Source: Lates calcarifer (taxonomy: Eukaryota; Chordata; Actinopteri; Centropomidae). Taken from it: a DNA stretch of 64,000 nucleotides. A model generated the notes under the pieces. The model saw nothing but the letters and a program-made list of their open reading frames with translations, was not told where the DNA came from and did not search any database. Location: NCBI RefSeq assembly GCF_001640805.2, contig NC_066852.1, forward strand, positions 8,974,194 through 9,038,193. Direction: 5' to 3'. Position numbers and translations under genes: made by a program. Positions 13,022 to 25,866 of the stretch are shown here, one piece after another. The stretch's first letter is position 1, and every line of letters starts with the position of its first letter.

Positions 13022-14809
13022 TATGTTCATACAGCATGTTTTGCCATAAAGTTTATTTAAAACACTAATCTAATTTCAGAGCAAGCTGTGAGTACAATTT
13101 GGGGCAGTTAATTGGCCAATCAGTGGCCTAATTGGGCCAGCGCCTGAAAAAAGTTTCACACAGAGATAAGCATGTACTCTGAGCCTCTGTGCTCTGTAAT
13201 TGGGTGACCCTCTTCTCTGCTGTGCTGCTTCTGACCAGTCAGATAGCATGCCAGCTCAGTTAATCATAGATATGTGTGGAGTTGGCATGGTGGTGGCTGG
13301 GGACACTGAATTACAGTGAAAACATAAAAGCTTTCACGTCATGGAAGCAGAAGTTCTCTAGGGCCGATGATGAGTCAGTCTCCCACTGATTGCAGGGGTT
13401 GTATGATGGCTAATCAGACAGGCTGGCTCTTTAAAAGCACTGCCAATGGCTGCAGAGACACACGTGACGCCCCCAGTACAGTCTATATATGATGGCAAAG
13501 CAGCGAGCTGAAAAGCCCTCATCAGGTTTGACACATGCGTTAGACAGACGAATGGATTTGCAAACCAGTTGCCCTCATACATTTCCATCTCCATTTATCT
13601 TTCCATGTTATACATCTGTGTGTTTTTCTCAGTTTAACGCAGCAAAATGTGTGCGGTTTCATAAATTATTGATATTGGAAATTAAAGCAGGAGCTCATCT
13701 GATCTACTGTCAGTCAGACAGGTTTCACATGAGATGAGATGTGTCAGTACACAGTGATGGCCCAGAAGGAGGAGGGGAGAGTGTTTGCTCATATCTGAAC
13801 TTACTAATAATGTTCACAGAAAAGAAATTAGTTAAGTGTCTAGTCAGTGTCTGCGTCCTCTGAATCACCTTCCTTTATCTACTGTACAGTGTTGAACCAG
13901 CTCTATCAGTCCTGTTAGGTATTTACCAGTAACCAGAATATAAAGGTGGCTCTCTGTCCCTCTGAAGCACAGTGAGGTGAAGTATCTTACCAACAAGCTA
14001 AATACAACTGACATGTCTATTCTTGCCGTACCTCCTCAGGTATTAACAGACGGCAGTTTGCTGTTACACCAAAAAAAAAGTTTATTGCCTCTGGTAATGC
14101 TTCTGGCTTCTGGCAGTATAAAGTCAATGTCAAATAAATATCTCTGTGTATATAAATGCAACAAATCAGAAACTAACTGTGATCACACTTTGTATTTTAG
14201 ACAGTCTCTAAATGACTGAGGAAGTAGAGAGGGACAGGACTGGCTGAACTGTATAATGACTTGTGTCGTCAGTTGGAGCTGAAAGAGGGAACTGAAAGAC
14301 AAACCAGATTTCTGCCAGCTTTGTTGCAGTCTTTGTTTATCTCACTGACTGGCTACTAACAACTGCTTTTTGCACTGTAGTGGTGGAGATTTTGTGCAAT
14401 AAGTGGTGGGCAACTACACAATTTTACAGTGTTGTTTCATGTTGCACTTGATGTCAAAGTGACTACGTTTCGGTCAAAGTGCAACATGTGGCCGACAGTG
14501 ACAGGATATGACATAGGAGCTTAGCATGTTCAGTTAGTGTTTCAGGAAACTGCTCTGACTGTGGTCCTTTCAGTATTACCATTAACCACAAATTGTGTTT
14601 CTAGCTGGTCAAATGGGCTTGCTCCAACTCACACAGCAGCAACACACATGATGCTAGATGAGCCTTGACATGTTCCAAAAATCAAATGAATTAGTCAGAC
14701 AGGGTCAGAACACTTAGAGAAAGTGAAATTATCTCCTTATTTACATACGCTGTCTCATGCAGAAGAACATTTTTTGCAGTGTGTGTTTGTGTGTGTTAGT
14801 GTGTCTCAC

Positions 14810-14908
14810 CAGTAGCAGGGCCTCCAGCTGGTTAATGTAGATCTCCTCACTGGCCAAGAAACCAGACAGCACCAGTTTCTTCATTTCCAGCCCTTTCTCA
14901 ATTTCTCC
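14810..14908 (-). CDS. abr: abr coding exon 3 (start of DH domain)
   Basis: A 99-bp exon (33 codons, phase 0 at both ends), with acceptor TTGCAG and donor GTGAGA. It encodes [11 protein letters not shown] followed by [20 protein letters not shown], the first conserved region (CR1) of the Dbl homology RhoGEF domain; CR1 carries the Glu that contacts Rho GTPase switch regions in this family. It forms residues 82-114 of the 1a isoform and 42-74 of the 1b isoform, and is the first exon shared by both. It is nearly identical to mammalian ABR as I remember it. Confidence 0.95.
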
Positions 14909-14989
14909 CTGCAAGATAAGACAGAACCAACTGTTATACATGCAGTTATACATTTCACATACACACACAGACACATACAGTCATGTCTC

Positions 14990-15260
14990 CATGACTTCAG
15001 AGGACATTAGACTTATTCTAACCTTAACCATAACTACAACTTGGCTATCCCTGACCCTTACCCTAACTTAAACTTAAATCTAACCTTAACCCAACCTTAA
15101 ATGTCTTCAACCTTAAAATTTAATGATCTACATAATGGAGACTTGCTGTTTGTCCCCATAATGTGATTACAACAGATTTCGGTCCCCACAACATGAGCAA
15201 TACCTTGAAAACTCACACAGACAGACACATTCACTCGCATGCACACAAATATATACAAAT
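14990..15260. repeat. Dispersed repeat with TTAACC-like runs
   Basis: Contains a chain of ccttaacc / ccctaac variants followed by gtccccataatgtg and ggtccccacaacatgag blocks, then CA-rich sequence. This arrangement recalls a common fish intronic repeat. The TAACC-like chain is degenerate and is not a telomeric array. Confidence 0.5.
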
Positions 15261-15860
15261 ATATAATAATATACAAATATTTACCCAGAATGCATTTCTA
15301 ACCACTGCCACATTATAGTACCATGACTCTAGCTCATTTCCTGCATGATCACACAACTGTTACCACATCAGGTAAATGTGATATTAATATACACACACTG
15401 GAAGTGCATAGGAATGAGCAGCAGCTGTGTGTATTGGGAGTCCCCGCTCATCTAAAAACATCTAAATGGCTTGCTTCCTCCGTGGCAAAGTCTTACACCA
15501 AGTGCTCTCGGGCACTATTTTGACTTGAATACCAGGAAATCCACCACCCTAATCATGTTTGAGAAACAAGCAGGCACAAAACAAGACACAGTTGCATTTT
15601 TATGGCTATACTGAGGAAAACGATAGTTTGAGTAAAAATCCTCAAAACTTTATAAGAGTAAACATGAGACATATAGCTGCAAACAACAAGCTAGAAAAGG
15701 TAAACTGAGGTGAAATGTGTGAGTCTTATTCATATTCTACATTATCACAGAATAGATGAGCTGAATTCATTCATCTTTCTTCCTGTTTATCTCTATTGAA
15801 ACTATTACCCTAGCATACACTGGGCACAGTGCCCATTAATGGTTTTAAACATCACCTTTT

Positions 15861-15882
15861 TATATAAATATATATTTATATA
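15861..15882. repeat. Perfect 22-bp AT palindrome
   Basis: The 22 bases are identical to their own reverse complement and made only of A and T; probably a chance or cruciform-prone AT tract. Confidence 0.9.
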
Positions 15883-16089
15883 TTCACTTTTTGGGGTCTA
15901 ACATATGATCAGGCTTAATGCAGTCCAACACACAAGATAGGATGAGACAGACAAATCAGACTCACTTTCACTCACACCATGGCAATTCATCCCCATCTAA
16001 TGTCATACACCCATTTATTTTGCATGTAATCATGGACCATAAGCCTCTTAGTTAACATATTTCTGGCCAACACAGCTAATATATACAGA

Positions 16090-16660
16090 AAAGAGAAATT
16101 ATAAATGAGTTGATTCGAGAGAACACACCAACAAACTGTTTATCAAGTAAAGAGTTATAAAAGTGAAGGATCTGGCTGAGTTCAAAACTTTGTTAGTTAT
16201 GTTTAAAGCCAAACACAGATTACTGCCTGATAATTAACAGAAGTTGTTTGTGTTATCTGCTGGTGACGATCAAAGAAGCAGATTTCATATTAAACCTAAG
16301 TCTGCACATTAAAGCAGATGTGTGTGTTTCAGTGGGTGGTGTCAAACTGTGGAATTCTCTGGTGAATAATTTCAAATACTATTCAAGTGTTATTCAATTT
16401 AAGAAAATGTATAGAGACCAAAATAATTGGATGTTATGAACTCAGTGAGTTATGTTTATATTTAATATGTGTATAATAAGTTGCTGGCAGATTTTATTCA
16501 GAGAGGAGCAGGTAATGTGAGATTTTTCTTCTCCCTTCTCCTTTTCCATCATAGAAAGTGTATTATGTTTTTTAGTAGCTTACATTTTTGTGGCACTTTG
16601 TGTTGGAAGTGTGCAACAAGGTATTTGAAAAAATAAATAATGAAACTAAATTAAATCTTC
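16090..16660 (+). mobile_element. LINE (non-LTR retrotransposon) 3' end fragment
   Basis: The plus-strand reading near 16248-16439 ends in VGGVKLWNSLVNNFKYYSSV followed by IQFKKMY, the G-x-K-x-WNSL...F-K-K pattern seen at the C-terminal end of many LINE reverse-transcriptase ORFs. A 3' UTR-like stretch follows, ending in an A-rich tail (about 16627-16660, aaaaaataaataatgaaac). The 5' part, including the catalytic core, is absent, as in typical 5'-truncated insertions. The family was not determined. Confidence 0.6.
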
Positions 16661-16823
16661 ATGTGTGAACATGAACTGTGCCAACGTCTATGCAGAACAG
16701 CACAGATTCAAAAATATTCCAAATGTTTAATATCATCACTGGTGCCCTCTCATCTAATCAGACAGCCTTGGATAAAATATATTTCACACTATGTGAAGGT
16801 GTGAAGATGATAATACTTGTTAA

Positions 16824-17565
16824 TACACTCACTGAGCACTTTGTTAGGAACACATACACCTGCTTATTAATGCAGTTATCCAGTCATCCAATTGTGTGGC
16901 AGTGCATAAAATCCAGGAGCTACAGTTTAAGTTCACATCAAACATCAGAATGAGGGAAAATATGTGACCTCAGTGACATGATTGTTGGTACCAGACAAGT
17001 TGGTTTGAGTGTTTCTGAAACTACTGATCTCCTGGGATTTTCTCACACAACAGTCTCTAGAGTATACTCAACATAGTGTCTACAACAAAAAACACCAGTG
17101 AGCAGCAGTTCTGCAGATGGAAACGCCCTGTTGATGAGAGAGGTCAGAGGAAAATGGCCAGACTGGTTGCCGCTGAGATAACCAGTGTTTGCAGCATCTC
17201 AGAATGGAAAACATGTTGAACATTGAGATGGACGAGTTACAGCAGCAGAAGACCACGCTGGGCTCCACTCCTGTCAGCCAAGAACAGAAATCTGAGGCTG
17301 CGGTGGACACAGGCTCACCAACACTGGACAGCTGAAGTCTGGAAAAGATTGCCTGGTCTACTGGGGCACGCAGATGGCCAGGTCAGAATTAAGAGCCAAC
17401 AGCACAAATCCATGGACCCAACCTGTCTTGGGTTAACAGTCCAGGCTGCTAGCAGTATAATGGTGTGAAGAATGTTTTCTGGAACTGAATCGCTAAAGAA
17501 ATGTTTTCTGAGAACAAGGAGAGACCTAGTATTAGTATGGTATTGTTCCTAATGACAGTGATGTA
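16824..17565 (+). mobile_element. Internally deleted Tc-type DNA transposon
   Basis: Begins TACACTCACTGAGCACTTTG...TTAGGAACA and ends with a decayed inverted copy (TGTTCCTAATGACAGTGATG at about 17544-17563). The interior encodes broken plus-strand transposase: VVGTRQVGLSVSETTDLLGF-like helix-turn-helix text near 16985-17040, then SSRRPRWAPLLSAKNRNLRL near 17240-17300 and QHKSMDPTCL near 17400. The catalytic part between about 17480 and 17520 is deleted and the end follows at once. At about 740 bp it is roughly half of an autonomous copy. Confidence 0.85.
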
Positions 17566-19561
17566 ATAAACACCATGATTCACACTGTGCTGGAAATGGC
17601 AAGAATCTACATTGGTGTTAATATACTGTCAGCTCAGGTCAATTTATTTATCAAGCATATTAAAAAAAGCTGTTGACCAACACAATTTACAACCTTGAGT
17701 GGTGCGAAAGCTACTCAGGAAATCCTCATTCAAACACTCCTCCTTCATAAAACTGCACAGAACTTAATAATAAATCTACAACCACCCTTAAGAATACACA
17801 TGCCCAGGCAGACGCTCACTCTCTGCTGAAGAAACACATATACACAGCCAGACAGCAGTAAACTGGAGACTTGTATTCCAAGTAACAATGAAGTGACATG
17901 TGTACTTTAAGGGAGGCCAAAGAACAGCAGTAGATTAATTATTAACACAGTCAGATCCTCACAATGATATCAGCACACCAGCTATGTCTGATAAGACAAG
18001 GAAGAAGCCATGACCTCATCATTTTAACCCGATCATGACCAACATCAACCACCCTCTCACACTGATGTTATCCTTCAAGTGTGTGCACAATATATAATTT
18101 TAATTACAGGATTATTAGGAATTTGAAACATACAGTGCATTTATCAAACTCTTACAGAGAAATTAAAAATATGTGGTATCTGTGTGAACTATTTTGATGA
18201 ATGCAAATGGCCTATTCTAAGTATAAAATGGGTTATATATTAAAATTCAGTGATGCCTGTTGAGTAACTGTCAGTTTAAAGTAAATCAGAAGGAGAACCA
18301 GGATTGATTTCTAAACCTGATGTTTCTTTTAATTTAATTGTGGAAAGTTTTCAGTCATTTGTTTTCTGTCATTCACCTGTTCAACTCTGAGTCTGTGACA
18401 CTTCATGTACACTGTCACCTCAGTAAGGTAATGAAGGGTTTCAGCAGCTAGGTTTGAGAACATGAGAAGAAGCTTCTCAACCTTTTTAAAAGATGGCATT
18501 CCTTGAGAGAAATTGAAAGGCAATTTGTCCTATAGCTACAAACTAGAAATGAGTCACATTCTTGAAACTCTTTGATATGCAATGCTGCTGCAGTGCTCAC
18601 CATTTATTTTAAGCACCACAAACCACATGCATGTCACTGTGTTTTTATTGAAATGAAATGCCAGATGAACTTTGTACAAGACTTCTTAGGTTTTTTATAT
18701 GGTCTGAGAAATGATGCCAGATCTTTGTAGTGGCCCTGAGTCTTGGTTAAGAGGCACAGAGAAATGCATTTCTTTGTCAAAGTAAACATGCACAACTCAA
18801 AGGATCTGTGTATTTGTTGGTGACGTGTTAAACTCACTCCTTCAGTGACAAATATGTAACAGCAGGATGGAAAAAGACAGGACAGGAAGGGAAAAACTAC
18901 TTTTTCCAACAGCGGGAGTATTTTCCCTCTGCTGTACAAAGAGCTACTGTGTGGCGAGAAGGCAGAATGAGAAAGACATGATCGGTGAAAGGATCTTTCC
19001 ACGGCAACCTGCGCCTGTGCGAGCACTCTTAAGACACGCTTTTCATACAGAAATACGCAGGCTGCCTCTCTATTGTGCCCTCTGCTCTTATTCTATGTGA
19101 TAACGGAGCTGATATCGAGAGTGACCGGCAATGGCGTAAGGCAGCCCTGCTTCTTGTCAATTCATCTAATGGGAGGAGTACACACACAAACACGCATGCA
19201 AACACACAAAAGCTGCTCAATATGCAGAAGTTACAATGAGAAACAGAAACCAGAGTGCTTTAAAATGCAGCAGAGTGAGGAGACATGTGCTTAAGAGTAG
19301 CCACCGCATCAGGCCACGCTGATACACCGAATGGCTGTCACACACACACACTTGTACACACAGTCATGCAGCACAGACGGTTTATAGGCACACGTAGCAG
19401 CACATGACGCCACATCATACAAACACACCAATAACACTTTGCTATATTTAGTCAAGCTTTCATGCCTGGTCAGAGTGATAGAGCTGCAAAAGTGTGTACA
19501 TGTATATGACTACAGTATGTGTGTGTTTTCCCTGCATCCAGCTGTCCAGCCGCTGTCTCAC

Positions 19562-19684
19562 CTTGAACTGTCTATGCATCGGAGTGATGGGATCCAGCTC
19601 CCCATCTCCATATTCAAACACCTCCTCCTCCTCCTCCAGCACCCTGTCCAAGTAGCACAGTACCTCCTCCTCTTCCTCTTCCAT
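19562..19684 (-). CDS. abr: abr alternative first coding exon 1b
   Basis: A 41-codon exon inside intron 2. It begins at the first ATG in its frame (19684; A at -3, G at +4) and ends exactly at an AAG|GTGAGA donor in phase 0, which fits the phase-0 acceptor of exon 3. The product starts MEEEEEEVLCYLDRVLEEEE and ends TPMHRQFK; it would replace residues 1-81 of the 1a isoform. The very acidic start followed by LDRVLEEEEEVF resembles, from memory, the MEEEEE... N-terminus of a mammalian ABR isoform. This suggests the alternative promoter is ancient, and an alignment should confirm it. Upstream on this strand the DNA is purine-rich with no clear TATA box. A plus-strand ORF of 171 codons across this place is an antisense shadow. 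Confidence 0.85.
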
Positions 19685-22090
19685 GATTCTTCCTCTCTTT
19701 TTCTCTCTTTCTTTCACCTCCTCCTCTCCTCTTTCTGCCTAAGATTCCCCTCTTCAGGGCCTGCCTGGACACATCAGTGTTTTCCCCCTCAGAGCAAGTC
19801 GTCTGGACACCGAGAGAGAGAAAGAGAGAGGACCCCGCCTACACAACCCCACCCCCTTCCTCTGCTGGGCTTCCTGGTCTGTGTGTACATGTGTGTACTC
19901 TATATGCGTGTGTGCGTGTGTGTGTGTGAGCCACTGTTCCACCTCGGTCGATGAGGTCTGCCCTCCCTCTACAGCCGCCCCTCCCCTCACAACAAATGCT
20001 ATCCAGCCACTTCCTTGATGGCTGCATGGGCCGTTTCTCTCTGTGCTTCACTGGGAGAGTCGGTCTGCTTCATTCTCTTCGTTTCTTTCTTCCGTTTTCT
20101 TCAAGCAAATGCCACTTCCTCATCACACCGTTTCTCTCTTTTTCTCACAAGACTGACTGTTACAGAGTTCATTTCTGTCTCCTGCTCTCTGCCCATTGTC
20201 TGTATATTGATCTGCTGAGAGCCTTGGATGTTGAGCTGAGACCAGCTAATGCGCTGCTGGTGCGGCTGATTCTAATTACAGGTCACATAGTTCACTGGGC
20301 TACAGCAGTTTCATACAGGCAGAACATGGGGTTAAAATATTAAATAATTTGTGTGTTCTGCAAGACAAGCTGTTAGGAAAATCAATAACTCTGGATACTT
20401 GAGATTAAATGAAAAAGAAAATGTGAATGAAAAGTCAAAGTCAAGATATCATGGTTTAATGCATGTATATGACTTGAGGATGGGTTAATGAATGAGCCCA
20501 ATTCACCCACCACAACCTCTCACCTCGCTCCTGACCCCTAGATGCTACTTCACAGGAAGTGACACCCACAATTGCTCTACAAGCCATTGCCAACTATTTC
20601 TTGGACTCCAATTTCAGCTTGTCTGTGTGTCCCTAACCTCTTCCTTCTCCGGGCCATTTAATCATGCAAAATAAAATTAAAGTTAGTCCTTGGCCACATT
20701 ATGTAGGTCAGACTTATTTTACAGGCCACGGACTTGGAAGAGTGTTAGGGAAAATGAATAAGGATACATTTATGCTTGTGGCTTGTATTTCTGGGTCACC
20801 ACAGTTATTAGTAATTAATAAGAGCAGAGAAAGAATCATATAAATCGAGGAGGACAAAGGAAAGAAGACCTAAAGAAAGAAAGAAAGTGGGAAAAGAAAA
20901 AAAAACACAAAAAAAGAGGATGAAGAAAACAAAAAGCAAAATGAGTCAAACCAGAATTTGTCTCATACACCCTCCATTTAACCAAGGAAAACTCTTAAAA
21001 GGAGCAGTAAAAGGGAAAAGAAAAGTCAAATAGAGCAACAAGGGAAGGATCCGTCTTCCAGCACAGGCAGATATATAGTAATATTTATACTGTTATGCAT
21101 GCACATTTACATACATGCTCCTCATGCTGAATGTATGTATCTTGGCATGGAGGTGTCAGCACTGGTGCTTTCATGTCAGCAGATGAAAGGCCCATGCAAA
21201 TTCAGTGGAAAGAAAGGCCAACTTAACAAGGCGGTGAGAAGAGACGACCTCAGTGGAAAGACCTTTAGAGTCCATGAGGCAGCCGCGTCTGACATTAATT
21301 TCTTCACAAACAATCTTTTGTGGCATCAAATCAGCAGGCACTGTGAACTCATCTGACTCAATTTGCTACTTAAGTGTAGAGGTCAGGAGACATCTGAAGG
21401 ACAGAGTGGGTGGATTTCTTTTGGCATCTATAACCATTAATATATTCAGCTGAGCACATAGTTTAAATGTAATCTTTGCTCTCTGAGTGGTTTATTTCAT
21501 CCTTAAGAGCAGCATAAGTTTCCCGGATTCACCGCACTTGAAACTGATTGAGCACTTCAACTGCATTTCTTTGCAGAGATTGGTGGTAATGAAAATATCA
21601 TTAGTTTCCTTCAAGGCTACTCATTTCCTGAGATCTAGCCTCTAGCTGCACGTCTTTAACCATTCTTGTCAAATGTTTAGTCTCTGAAATATGGAAACAT
21701 TTGGCTTGGTCTGTTCTTACCCAATCTTGCCACTAGATGGAGACACATTTTCATTTACATGAGCTGCCCCTGCACAGAGCGATACATAATGAATGCATCA
21801 AAACAATAGAATTAATAATTCAGAAAATACCACTATTACAAGAAGATCAATGAGGACTACAGAGTATTTAAAATACTGTGATCATACAGTGATAGTAAAC
21901 TGCTTGGACAAGAAATTAAAATGGAGACAGGAGTAGAGACAGCAGGTTTAAAGAGCAGACAGAACAAGTGAAGGGTGAAGACGTACAGTGTGAAATTCAG
22001 GATGGGGAAAGTGATGTGACACATCTCTTCATAAGCTATCAAAAGTGAGAAAGCTATTTCCAGAAAAAATCTAACAAGGTACATTCCTCT

Positions 22091-22135
22091 TGTGAATTTC
22101 CCGTGCGGATGAATAAAGTATCTATCTATCTATCC

Positions 22136-22186
<51 letters not shown>
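22091..22186 (+). repeat. (TCTA)n tract at a retroelement-like 3' tail
   Basis: About 17 TCTA units (22119-22186, one TCCA variant) directly follow gaatttcccgtgcggatgaa and taaagta. This is a GAATTTCCC...AATAAAGTATC ending typical of fish non-LTR 3' tails, so the tetranucleotide array probably grew from that tail. Confidence 0.7.
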
Positions 22187-23458
22187 CTCTAAAGCTGTAA
22201 AGATGTAAATCTCATAACAAAAGTCTGAGCCAAACACTCATGAATGTTGTAATGCTGCTTGTCAATGCTGCTGTGATGTGCGAAGTGCAAGTGCCAGCGA
22301 GTGTGTGCGTGTGTGTGTGTGTGTGGGAGGGTCGGTTCAGGTCAGGGTCAACATGACTCCCGCTGTGCATCCCCGGGGTGCCAGAGCACCCACTCACAGT
22401 GTCGGAAACACGAGTGGTCACACAGGACACACATTCACATTCATACAACTGCATAAACGCACAGCAGCAAGGCAGGAAAAGAGCACTGCTAACCTCTAAC
22501 CTACTTATATGGAGGGTGACAGGACCACAGACGCTGAAATATGCAGATAAAAACATTCAGCATTTATATGCTAGTAGTCCTCTCTGCCAGAAATGAATAG
22601 AATGACAACAACCCAACAAATATCCATTTCATGAAAGCTTTTGCATCAGCAGGTCTAAATGCCTGGTGTCTGGTAACACTTTCCTGGGAAAATCCACAGA
22701 AAACAGAGTGTTTTTTTATATTTCAAGCAGCAACAGCAGTTTATTTTGAATAAACAGAAGAGCAAACTGTTTGCACTTCCTCTTCACTGTATTTCATCTA
22801 CTGTACTATGTATAACATGCACCACAGCACTGAACACTGACTGACAGATGATGATGACAGCACTGATCACTTAGCACCAAAGACGGAGGCAAAGTTTAAA
22901 AAAATTACAACATTGTGGATAAACACGGTCATCAAACATATTGTCTGTTCACACGCAGACTGGCAGATTGGCGCTGGTGGCGTCAAACCTCCATCTGGGT
23001 GAGTGGTCATTTCCTGTCGCTGTGAATGCGACACCTGCTGTGCGCTGCAGGCAGTCCAGCTATTGTGGCTAATCATTAACAATTACTACGGGTCAAGATC
23101 CGGCAGTGGCTAACATCAGGAAGAAACAATCACCAGAAAAACTAAAAGACTGTCATCACAAAGACATCAGAGTCATCAGGGAGATGGAGTCTGGAGTGGA
23201 GTCATCCTAGGTGAAGCTCCTACTACTATTAACATAGATACGCTGGCTGACTATATATCAGATTTAATGGGAGGTGTGCTGCACCTGTGAGCAGTGATCA
23301 GTCATCTAGCGTGTGATCACAAACTGGGACATCAAGCCAATGATTTATGTCTCACGTCCCCTCTCTCTCCCATCTGTCACATTATTCCTTTGTCTCAAAG
23401 TATGAAGAGGTGTGTAGAGGCTGAAACGTGAAGGTTCTTTAGGTGTGTGTGTTCTTAC

Positions 23459-23640
23459 CCCAGGCAGCAGGCCCTCTGGTGGCGTGGGGGAGACCGTCTC
23501 TCCGTCGGGCCCTTGGGGCGCGCACAGCTGGGGCGACATGGTGGGCGATTCATCTATATAGGGCAGCGTCTCCGAGCCATCCTGAGACTTGCCATCCTCC
23601 GCCCCGTCCCCCTCGTAGCCATCTGTGTTGTAGTTAAAAT
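23459..23640 (-). CDS. abr: abr coding exon 2 (acidic N-terminal linker)
   Basis: Internal coding exon, 182 bp, entered in phase 1 after a CAG acceptor and left in phase 0 at a GTAAGA donor. Joined to exon 1a it gives residues 21-81: a junction Asn, then [12 protein letters not shown], an acidic stretch, the conserved [17 protein letters not shown] block and a Pro-rich end ([11 protein letters not shown]). The [12 protein letters not shown] block is an ABR family hallmark, and no folded domain is expected here. The SP and TP dipeptides are possible proline-directed phosphorylation sites (inference). The exon is more GC-rich than the surrounding intron. It is skipped in the isoform that starts from exon 1b. 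Confidence 0.95.
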
Positions 23641-25696
23641 CTGGACGACGGAGTGAAAAAGAGCGATAGATGCTGGTTAGTATTTCACCACAGAGAACAA
23701 GGCCATCGCTGGGCTACAGTGACTCAAAACCACAACTTAGTGGGAGCAATTCAGTATTTCCTCAATGCCATTTTCAAGCATTGAACTCTCCTCTTACCCA
23801 CCACTTATCCTTTTAGCTGTGCAGAGATTAAATGTGGAATAAATCTAACCAACAGGGGAAAAAACATGTCATATGACTTCGTTCTGGGACTATACAGAAT
23901 CACAGACTGACACTTCACTGGACTGTAGATGCTGCTGTGAAGCTCAGCGGTGTCAACAAGCTGAATACATGCCAACAACAGCATGAAACAATCTGTCTGA
24001 ACTGACTTCAGGGCTAAACTGAAACTCAAACACAGATACCCAGTCGACCCCTGTGTAACCACATGTAACTTGCTTAATTTAACTTTAACTTTGTCTCCAT
24101 GTTATCACAATCTTGAACTGTTGTACGTTAGGCTTAGAGTATTGAGGTCGAAATTCATGTCCTGTGACATTTCTGGCATCGGGGCCTGAGTAACGGTGAC
24201 AGCTCCAGTGGAAGGGAACAACGCTGACTCTGAAACGACTCGTGCACTGACTCCAAAGGGACACTGGTGAAGAAAGCAATGGAATAACACAAATGCACAG
24301 AGAGATATAAAAAGCCTGTGTCAGACAAAATAAAATGTCAGGTTGACATCTTTTACATCTGGTGTCCTATTAGAGAGGTGTATTTTTGATGGATAGTCAG
24401 GGGTGGTGACAACACATACTATAATGAAAAAGAGAGGATTTTTTGAGCAAATAAAAAGTAGAAACACAGAAAACAAAGATGTTTGCTTTTGCTTACGCTG
24501 TCTTGGCCAGGTCTTTGTTATATAAAGGAAGCTGAATTTTGAGGATATTAGTTTTCCACCCTGCTGGGACACAAATCCTGTTTATCTATCTAATACAGTA
24601 CAGTACATTTCTCCTATGAACCTGAAATAGGAGAGGTCCATGCACGAAAGCTTGTGTAACTATCTGTAACTATTACAAAAAGCCATATAGCAGTGGGCTG
24701 GTGTAAAAGCAGAACCAAATGTTTGACAAGAGAATCGTGTGGGAGGCGCGTAGGTGTGACTGACCTGTGCCAAGCTCAAACCACCACTTTAAACCACAAC
24801 TGTGTGTCAATTCACCACCACCTCACAGGCATATGTGCGCTCGAGAGCGTGCATGTGTGTAAGCACACTGGACAAATCTAACAAGCTGCAGAGGAGAACT
24901 AATTGGAAAATGAAAGCAGGGGTCAATCCCCACCGGTATGACACACACCATCAAGCTAATGTTGGTGATGGGTGCCTAGAGTGGCTGACACACTGCCGTC
25001 TGTCACCTACTGACACATAGCATATCCCTCAGTCACTGGACCACCCACCTGTCAATCAAAAATAAATAAATAAATAAAAAAAAACCTCCATCTGTTACTT
25101 GCATGTGAATCTGTACATGGACCGTGGCGAGTCACAGCTACCATATGGTTTATTAGTAGCTGTTGGGCAAATAGCTGACAAATGGGGCATTTGGGTCTTA
25201 GCTGACTTAGTGAAGCATGCACAAAAAACACTGACAGTGTGCTGAAGCGCTGCAAGATGACACAAGTAGAACATGAGACCTTAAGGTGAAGAGGGGGTGA
25301 GGTAAGTCCAATTCCAACAGTGATGATCAGGCCATAGGAAAGATCTGCTCTCTCAACAAGTGTGTGTACGTCTGTGCATTTGTTTGTTCTCTTTCGCTCC
25401 ATCTCCCTCTCCCCCTCTGTTCCCTCTCTGACTCTGGCCTCTAGTTTGTCCCAATCTGCTACAGTTATGTGTGAGTGTGTGTAAGCATGAGAGAGACAGA
25501 ATTGTTCTTGTTCTCTTAGATGTTTATCTGATGTTGTAGCTGTCAATAACAGTGCTCCAAAGTCCTCAAATTCCAGCACAGCTGATGCTTTGAAACCGAG
25601 CTGTGAGCTGGAAGGAAATTTTGACTGAGTGTGCCAGTAAGTGTAAGGCACAAGGTTCCCATTGACCCTGTGAACACTGCACACCAGGGTTCTGTA

Positions 25697-25866
25697 TGGG
25701 TCCACTAGAAACTCTAAATTGCCTGGAGGGATGAACATGAGTTTGAGTGTGTTTCTTCAATGTGTTAGCCCTGTGACAGACTGGTTCTCACCCAGTGCAC
25801 GCTGGGAGAGTTGCCAGCCGTCCGTGACCCTGAACAGGATAAATGGGTATAAAAAACAAATGGACT
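25697..25866 (+). repeat. Dispersed fish repeat, family C
   Basis: Carries ctaaattgcctggagg, gtgttagccctgtgacagac, tggttctcacccagtgcacg and gaccctgaacaggataaatg. This order matches a very common teleost repeat that ends in ccctgaaaaggataagcggt-type sequence. A 228-codon minus-strand ORF starts within it and is not regarded as a gene. Confidence 0.65.

Larger units (their letters stand above)
11293..14809 (-). other. abr: abr intron 3
   Basis: A 3.5-kb intron, nearly half of it the Tc1 element at 11477-13021. The remainder (13022-14809) shows no gene; near 13110-13140 there is a CCAAT/TTGGCCAAT-containing stretch. Confidence 0.85.
14909..23458 (-). other. abr: abr intron 2 (contains exon 1b)
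   Basis: An 8.55-kb intron in the 1a transcript; the 1b transcript uses only its last 4.65 kb (14909-19561). It holds a dispersed repeat next to exon 3 (about 14990-15260), a LINE 3' end, an internally deleted Tc element, exon 1b and its presumed promoter, and a (TCTA)n tract ending a retroelement tail. Stretches 17566-19561 and 19685-22090 show no other gene. Confidence 0.85.

Noticed and set aside
15010..15110. TAACC-like repeats resembling telomeric sequence
   Set aside because: Highly degenerate and part of a broader dispersed repeat; not an interstitial telomere array.
19439..19954. 171-codon plus-strand ORF
   Set aside because: Antisense shadow of exon 1b and its purine-rich upstream region; the translation is dominated by low-complexity L/S/H runs.
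25052..25738. 228-codon minus-strand ORF, the longest in the window
   Set aside because: It begins in a dispersed repeat, runs through GA/CT-rich DNA, ends in an A-rich tract and shows no domain or splice logic.
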